Source: Acidobacteriota bacterium (GTDB lineage Bacteria > Acidobacteriota > Terriglobia > Terriglobales > Acidobacteriaceae). Taken from it: a DNA stretch of 15,069 nt. Shown here in pieces: positions 13,911 to 15,069 of this stretch. Location of the stretch: positions 1 through 15,069 of the forward strand of contig JAJXZK010000209.1 of assembly GCA_021780095.1 (NCBI GenBank). Reading direction: 5' to 3'. The notes below the pieces were generated by a model. The model had not been told where the DNA came from. It saw nothing but the letters and a program-made list of their open reading frames with translations, and made no database searches. Position 1 is the stretch's first letter. Each line of letters starts with the position of its first letter. Position numbers and translations under genes: made by a program.

Positions 13911-14653
13911 TTCTTCGCGCGGAGCTTCCAGAGGATTTGGCGCAACATGCCGAGCCAGGTGGAGGCGTCTGCACTCGAGAGCTGCATGCGCCGCACCATA
14001 CGGCGAATATTTTCTTCTTTCGAGTCGGGGCATTGGGCGGCGATGTATTCGCTGATGCGCAGAGTTTCCAGCAACACCGTGGTGAGGCGCGCTATTTCTT
14101 CCGCGGAGGCACGCGGAATTTCCGGAGCGCGGAAGGGCGGGGCTGCATCGCGCGTGAGTTCATACAGGCAGACCGCGACCGCCTGGCCGAGGTTCATGGA
14201 GGCTTGTTCTTCGCGCGTGGGAATGTGGAGCAGCCAGTGGCAATGGCTGAGATCCTGGTTCGAGAGGCCAACTTTTTCTGAGCCGAATAAAATGGCGACG
14301 CGCGACGCGTGCTCGGGCGGCGAGGCAAGCTCTTGCACGATCGACGACGCGCCATCTTTCAAAACTTGGAGAGGGTGTTGCAACTGTCGATGGCCGATGG
14401 CGGTTGTGCCGACGACGAGTGTGCAGTCTGCAACGGCCTCGGCGACTGTGGAGAAAATTCTTGCATCGGTCAACACGGTGGACGCCCCAACAGCAGAGCG
14501 GGCTTCGCGAAATGCAAGGTCGTATGGATGCACCAGGCGCAGATGATGGAAGCCGAAGTTTCGCATGGCACGCGCGGCCGCTCCGATGTTGAGAGGGTTT
14601 CGCGTCGATACGAGAATGACGCAAAGACGATCGGGATCGATCAGGCCGGGCAT
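13907..14653 (-). CDS. trmJ: TrmJ-type tRNA (Cm32/Um32) 2'-O-methyltransferase, SPOUT family
   Basis: This protein is expected to transfer a methyl group from S-adenosylmethionine to the 2'-OH of C32/U32 in the tRNA anticodon loop. It has 248 residues. The three SpoU/TrmH motifs are present in order: NPLNIGAAARAMRNFG (19-34; N22 and R28), FGSEKVGLSNQDL (123-135; E126) and ASMNLGQAVAVCLYEL (151-166), which build the trefoil-knot cofactor site. A helical, charged C-terminal extension (about 180-248) fits TrmJ rather than TrmL or TrmH. The start is ATG 14653, with AGGG 5 nt upstream. It converges on the permease with a 4-bp overlap at the stops. The family is certain; the target position is by similarity, and another SpoU-family rRNA or tRNA target is possible. 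Confidence 0.9.
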   Translation of the reverse strand: MPGLIDPDRLCVILVSTRNPLNIGAAARAMRNFGFHHLRLVHPYDLAFREARSAVGASTVLTDARIFSTVAEAVADCTLVVGTTAIGHRQLQHPLQVLKDGASSIVQELASPPEHASRVAILFGSEKVGLSNQDLSHCHWLLHIPTREEQASMNLGQAVAVCLYELTRDAAPPFRAPEIPRASAEEIARLTTVLLETLRISEYIAAQCPDSKEENIRRMVRRMQLSSADASTWLGMLRQILWKLRAKN

Positions 14654-14912
14654 GCAGCCCTAGTGTAGAACGCGCATCGCTGCGTTTCTATCTCCCCAGG
14701 GAGATGCGTTGACAGAGTTGTGCAACCACATGCTGGCAACTGGAAGCCGGAGGTGGATCCCGTAGAGACACGACTGCATCGCCTCCACGATATGCCAAAA
14801 TTCCTGGCTTCCGTGGTCGCCATCATGACTATTCTGAAACTTTGAGTATGGACCTGTACGTTCGAACGCTGCTGATGTCAGAAGAAGATCGGCATCCCGA
14901 GGGACTGTGGTG
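14654..14912. other. Intergenic region upstream of trmJ
   Basis: No gene is seen. ATCTCC/GGAGAT (14690-14695 and 14700-14705) forms a 6-bp hairpin without a T-tract. The trmJ promoter must lie here, since the TonB-domain gene further right is also on the minus strand and ends at 14913. Confidence 0.4.
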
Positions 14913-15069
14913 TCAGTCGATGGGATTGCGTAAAACGACTCGGAGATTCATGGGTACAGAGCAGGGCGAATTGTCGAGGGTACCTGGCTGGAATCGATAT
15001 TGCTTGACGGCTTCCAGTACAGTGCGATTCATTGCGGGGCTGGTGGAACTCACGATGGAAGGGTCGACG
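14913..15069 (-). CDS. TonB C-terminal-domain protein (5' part outside window)
   Basis: A minus-strand frame enters from the right edge and stops at 14913-14915, giving 51 residues. It contains TVLEAVKQYRFQPGTLDNS followed by a short beta-strand-like end (VPMNLRVVL). This is the usual TonB C-terminal pattern, in which a helix of the type AALEAVRxWRFxPAT is followed by xGKPVxVxVxVxF. Such proteins carry proton-motive energy from the inner membrane to outer-membrane receptors, or in Acidobacteriota occur as stand-alone TonB-box-binding domain proteins. The N-terminus, membrane anchor and full length are not visible. A competing plus-strand frame (14848-15069) is open across the same DNA but resembles nothing. 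The gene may share a transcript with trmJ, 259 bp downstream. Confidence 0.75.
   Translation of the reverse strand, partial: VDPSIVSSTSPAMNRTVLEAVKQYRFQPGTLDNSPCSVPMNLRVVLRNPID

Noticed and set aside
14690..14705. Hairpin upstream of trmJ as a terminator
   Set aside because: The stem is only 6 bp and no T-tract follows on either strand.
14848..15069. Plus-strand frame open to the right edge (74 codons)
   Set aside because: It has no ribosome binding site and an unfamiliar Trp/Cys/Met-containing product. The opposite strand carries a TonB-domain pattern in the same bases.

Overview
This window looks like chromosomal DNA from a GC-rich, Gram-negative soil bacterium. Three things suggest Acidobacteriota (Terriglobia/Koribacter-like): the gene content, a TonB-type protein at the right edge, and a dispersed hairpin repeat that starts AATCCCA and ends TGGGGCACCC. 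The lineage is an inference from general impression and was not tested by a search. I saw no rRNA, tRNA, CRISPR array, insertion sequence or replication origin.

Layout from left to right. (1) 1-2265 (+): most of ligD, the DNA ligase/polymerase of bacterial non-homologous end joining, running in from the left edge. Its 3' end is overlapped by a small convergent gene (2216-2419, -) that encodes a disordered 67-residue protein and has a strong ribosome binding site. (2) 2530-4623 (-): a manganese module, mntR (DtxR/MntR regulator with FeoA-like tail) followed by mntH (Nramp transporter), probably one operon. Two operator-like dyads lie upstream at 4736-4779 and a perfect palindrome lies between the two genes. 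(3) 4624-5362: a 739-bp stretch with no convincing gene. It contains the operators, a strong rho-independent terminator pointing right (5216-5247) with no recognised gene to serve, and a GC-rich palindrome in the leader of the next gene. (4) 5363-8146 (+): ppdK, pyruvate phosphate dikinase. (5) 8147-9180: a small accessory island with one unrecognised protein carrying a PD-(D/E)XK nuclease-like core, bracketed by three copies of the hairpin repeat. (6) 9181-12186 (-): two FGGY-family kinases in tandem, xylB then glpK, 9 nt apart. (7) 12399-13910 (+): an APC-family amino-acid permease, divergent from xylB. (8) 13907-14653 (-): a TrmJ-type tRNA 2'-O-methyltransferase whose stop codon overlaps the permease stop. 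(9) 14913-15069 (-): the last 51 codons of a TonB C-terminal-domain protein entering from the right edge.

How the genes fit together: mntR/mntH form a self-contained Mn(II) sensing and uptake unit. LigD-type polymerases are Mn-dependent, so the neighbourhood may not be random, but that is speculation. ppdK interconverts PEP and pyruvate, and the glycerol and xylulose kinases feed triose- and pentose-phosphates into the same central metabolism, although none of the usual glp or xyl partner genes is in view. The least explained parts are the non-coding region with the orphan terminator before ppdK and the nuclease-like ORF framed by hairpin repeats.
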